From: Flavobacterium lindanitolerans
Lineage (GTDB): Bacteria; Bacteroidota; Bacteroidia; Flavobacteriales; Flavobacteriaceae
NCBI RefSeq assembly: GCF_002846575.1
Contig: NZ_PJND01000008.1
Coordinates: 372,001-436,000 of the forward strand
Direction: 5' to 3'
Length of the DNA: 64,000 nt
Below are positions 62,837 through 64,000 of this stretch, one piece after another. The notes under the pieces are model-generated. The model searched no databases and was not told where the DNA came from. It saw nothing but the letters and a program-made list of their open reading frames with translations. Positions within the stretch are counted from its first letter, which is position 1. Each line of letters opens with the position of its first letter. A program made the translations under genes and the position numbers.

Positions 62837-63895
62837 ATGACGAGTAAAATTATAGGTGTGGGAAACTATATACCTTCCCAGACCATTACCAATCTATTTT
62901 TTGACAAGCATCACTTTTTAGACCAGGCGGGAGATGCCTTAAAACAAGACAATGCAACCATTGCCAGTAAACTGAAAGAAATTACCGGTATTGAGGAAAG
63001 ACGTTATGCGCATCCTAATCAGGTCGCTTCTGATTTAGGCTTTTTGGCCGCCCAATCTGCCATAGAAGATTCAGGAATCGACCCGGAAACACTTGATTAC
63101 ATTATTTTCGCGCATAATTTTGGCGATGTCCGTACAGGAACAATCCAATCTGATATGGTTCCAAGCCTTGCATCGCGTGTCAAGCATCTTTTAAAAATCA
63201 AAAATAATTTTTGTGTAGCCTATGATGTCTTGTTTGGCTGTCCGGGCTGGATTGAAGGCATGATACAGGCGCATGCCTTTATCAAATCGGGAATAGCCAA
63301 AAGATGCCTTGTTATTGGAGCGGAAACCCTTACGCGTGTAGTCGATGCGCATGATAGGGATAGTATGATTTATGCTGATGGTGCCGGTGCCGCTATTCTT
63401 GAAACCAGCAATGACGAATCGGGAATAAAATCACATCTCTCCGGTTCTTTTACCCTTAATGAGAAAGATTACCTGTATTTTGGAAAATCGTATAATAATG
63501 AAAACTGTCCCAATATACGGTATCTGAAGATGGATGGTAGGAAAATTTATGAATTTGCCCTTTTGAATGTTCCCGGTGCCATGCAAAAATGCCTGGATGA
63601 CAGCGGTTATTCTATTAATGACCTCTCTAAAATAATAATCCATCAGGCCAATGAAAAAATGGACGAAGCAATCGTAAACCGTTTTTATAAAATTTACAAA
63701 ACTCCGGTGCCCGAAAATATAATGCCCATGGTAATACACAAGCTTGGAAATAGCAGCGTGGCTACAATTCCGTCACTGTTAACCATGATTTTAAAAAACG
63801 AGCTGCCACAGCATTCAATCAAAGAAAACGATATTGTTCTTTTTGCTTCTGTAGGAGCCGGAATGAACATCAATGCTTTTGTGTACCGTTTTTAA
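62837..63895 (+). CDS. 3-oxoacyl-ACP synthase III (KAS III)-like enzyme
   Basis: 352 aa thiolase-fold condensing enzyme. The catalytic triad is visible: Cys135 in VLFGCPGWIEGM, His269 in IIIHQAN and Asn305 in KLGNSSVATIP. The N-terminal VGNYIPSQTITN and IEERRYAHPNQ are FabH-like. The enzyme could start fatty-acid synthesis from an acyl-CoA, or make a beta-ketoacyl product in secondary or resorcinol-type lipid pathways. The context does not decide; it is alone. Divergence from standard FabH is seen in the length (about 30 residues longer). Confidence 0.9.
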   Translation: MTSKIIGVGNYIPSQTITNLFFDKHHFLDQAGDALKQDNATIASKLKEITGIEERRYAHPNQVASDLGFLAAQSAIEDSGIDPETLDYIIFAHNFGDVRTGTIQSDMVPSLASRVKHLLKIKNNFCVAYDVLFGCPGWIEGMIQAHAFIKSGIAKRCLVIGAETLTRVVDAHDRDSMIYADGAGAAILETSNDESGIKSHLSGSFTLNEKDYLYFGKSYNNENCPNIRYLKMDGRKIYEFALLNVPGAMQKCLDDSGYSINDLSKIIIHQANEKMDEAIVNRFYKIYKTPVPENIMPMVIHKLGNSSVATIPSLLTMILKNELPQHSIKENDIVLFASVGAGMNINAFVYRF

Positions 63896-63902
63896 AAATA
63901 AA

Positions 63903-63932
63903 AAGGTGTATAAATTAAATTTTATACACCTT
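63903..63932. terminator. Hairpin between convergent genes
   Basis: Perfect 12-bp stem AAGGTGTATAAA / TTTATACACCTT with a 6-nt loop; the T run is better on the minus strand. Confidence 0.7.
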
Positions 63933-63953
63933 CTTACAAACAAATACAGGTAA

Positions 63954-64000
63954 TTATCTTCTTTTGACATTTACGGCCATCAAACCTTTTTGACCTTTTT
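63954..64000 (-). CDS. Cold-shock protein C-terminus (partial)
   Basis: Only the last 14 or 15 codons are in the window, reading KGQKGLMAVNVKRR and a stop at 63954-63956. EGQKG...AVNV is the typical end of CspA-type nucleic-acid-binding proteins in flavobacteria. The gene continues beyond the right edge. Confidence 0.6.
   Translation of the reverse strand, partial: KGQKGLMAVNVKRR

Overview
The window looks like a chromosome segment of a Flavobacterium-like member of the Bacteroidota. The evidence is a tmRNA with the tag GENNYALAA, promoter boxes of the TAnnTTTG type, weak ribosome-binding sites, TTG starts, a type IX secretion C-terminal domain, many small lipoproteins with lipobox cysteines, and families common in flavobacteria (DUF4199, DUF4260, DUF4142, DUF2147, 7TMR-DISM kinases, half-size YeeE/YedE pairs). 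Most of the window is ordinary core and semi-core sequence, densely packed and AT-rich.

Region 1 (1-17.4 kb) holds the end of an RND efflux pump and its outer-membrane partner, a CPA2 cation/proton antiporter, two half-size YeeE/YedE permeases, kdsA for lipopolysaccharide, and a locus with a winged-helix regulator, a Coq4-like protein, a Coa1-like protein and CreD. Two copies of one operator-like palindrome mark that locus. Then come a lysine-metabolism-type dehydrogenase and a beta-lactamase-fold lipoprotein.

Region 2 (17.4-29.8 kb) is a genomic island inserted in the 3' end of ssrA. A 24-bp copy of the tmRNA 3' end is repeated at both boundaries (17805-17828 and 29771-29794). A strong terminator that probably belongs to ssrA now lies beyond the far boundary, 12 kb from the gene. 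The island carries an NmrA-like/AraC pair, a frameshifted IS3-type transposase, a decayed tyrosine integrase, and a defence-like block. That block has a large STAND-type ATPase with TPR repeats and a three-gene operon: a metallo-beta-lactamase-fold protein, one polypeptide fusing E2-like, E1/ThiF and JAB deubiquitinase-like domains, and a multi-spanning membrane protein. This is the best candidate for an immune or protein-conjugation system in the window. No ubiquitin-like gene is visible beside it.

Region 3 (29.8-44.5 kb) is accessory-looking and has many broken genes. It includes a lipoprotein with seven tandem repeats (probable seven-bladed propeller), SDR oxidoreductases with HxlR and AraC regulators, a 7TMR-DISM histidine kinase, a truncated SDR gene and a frameshifted YoaK-family gene. 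Region 4 (44.5-64 kb) holds a T9SS-exported SGNH hydrolase and stress or surface genes: iron permease-like protein, CinA, a Rieske-FAD oxidoreductase, a Fpg/Nei glycosylase, SemiSWEET, DUF4142, MgtC, MscS and a KAS III-like enzyme. It also has two near-paralogous single-domain response regulators and a histidine kinase whose phospho-acceptor His is replaced by Asn.
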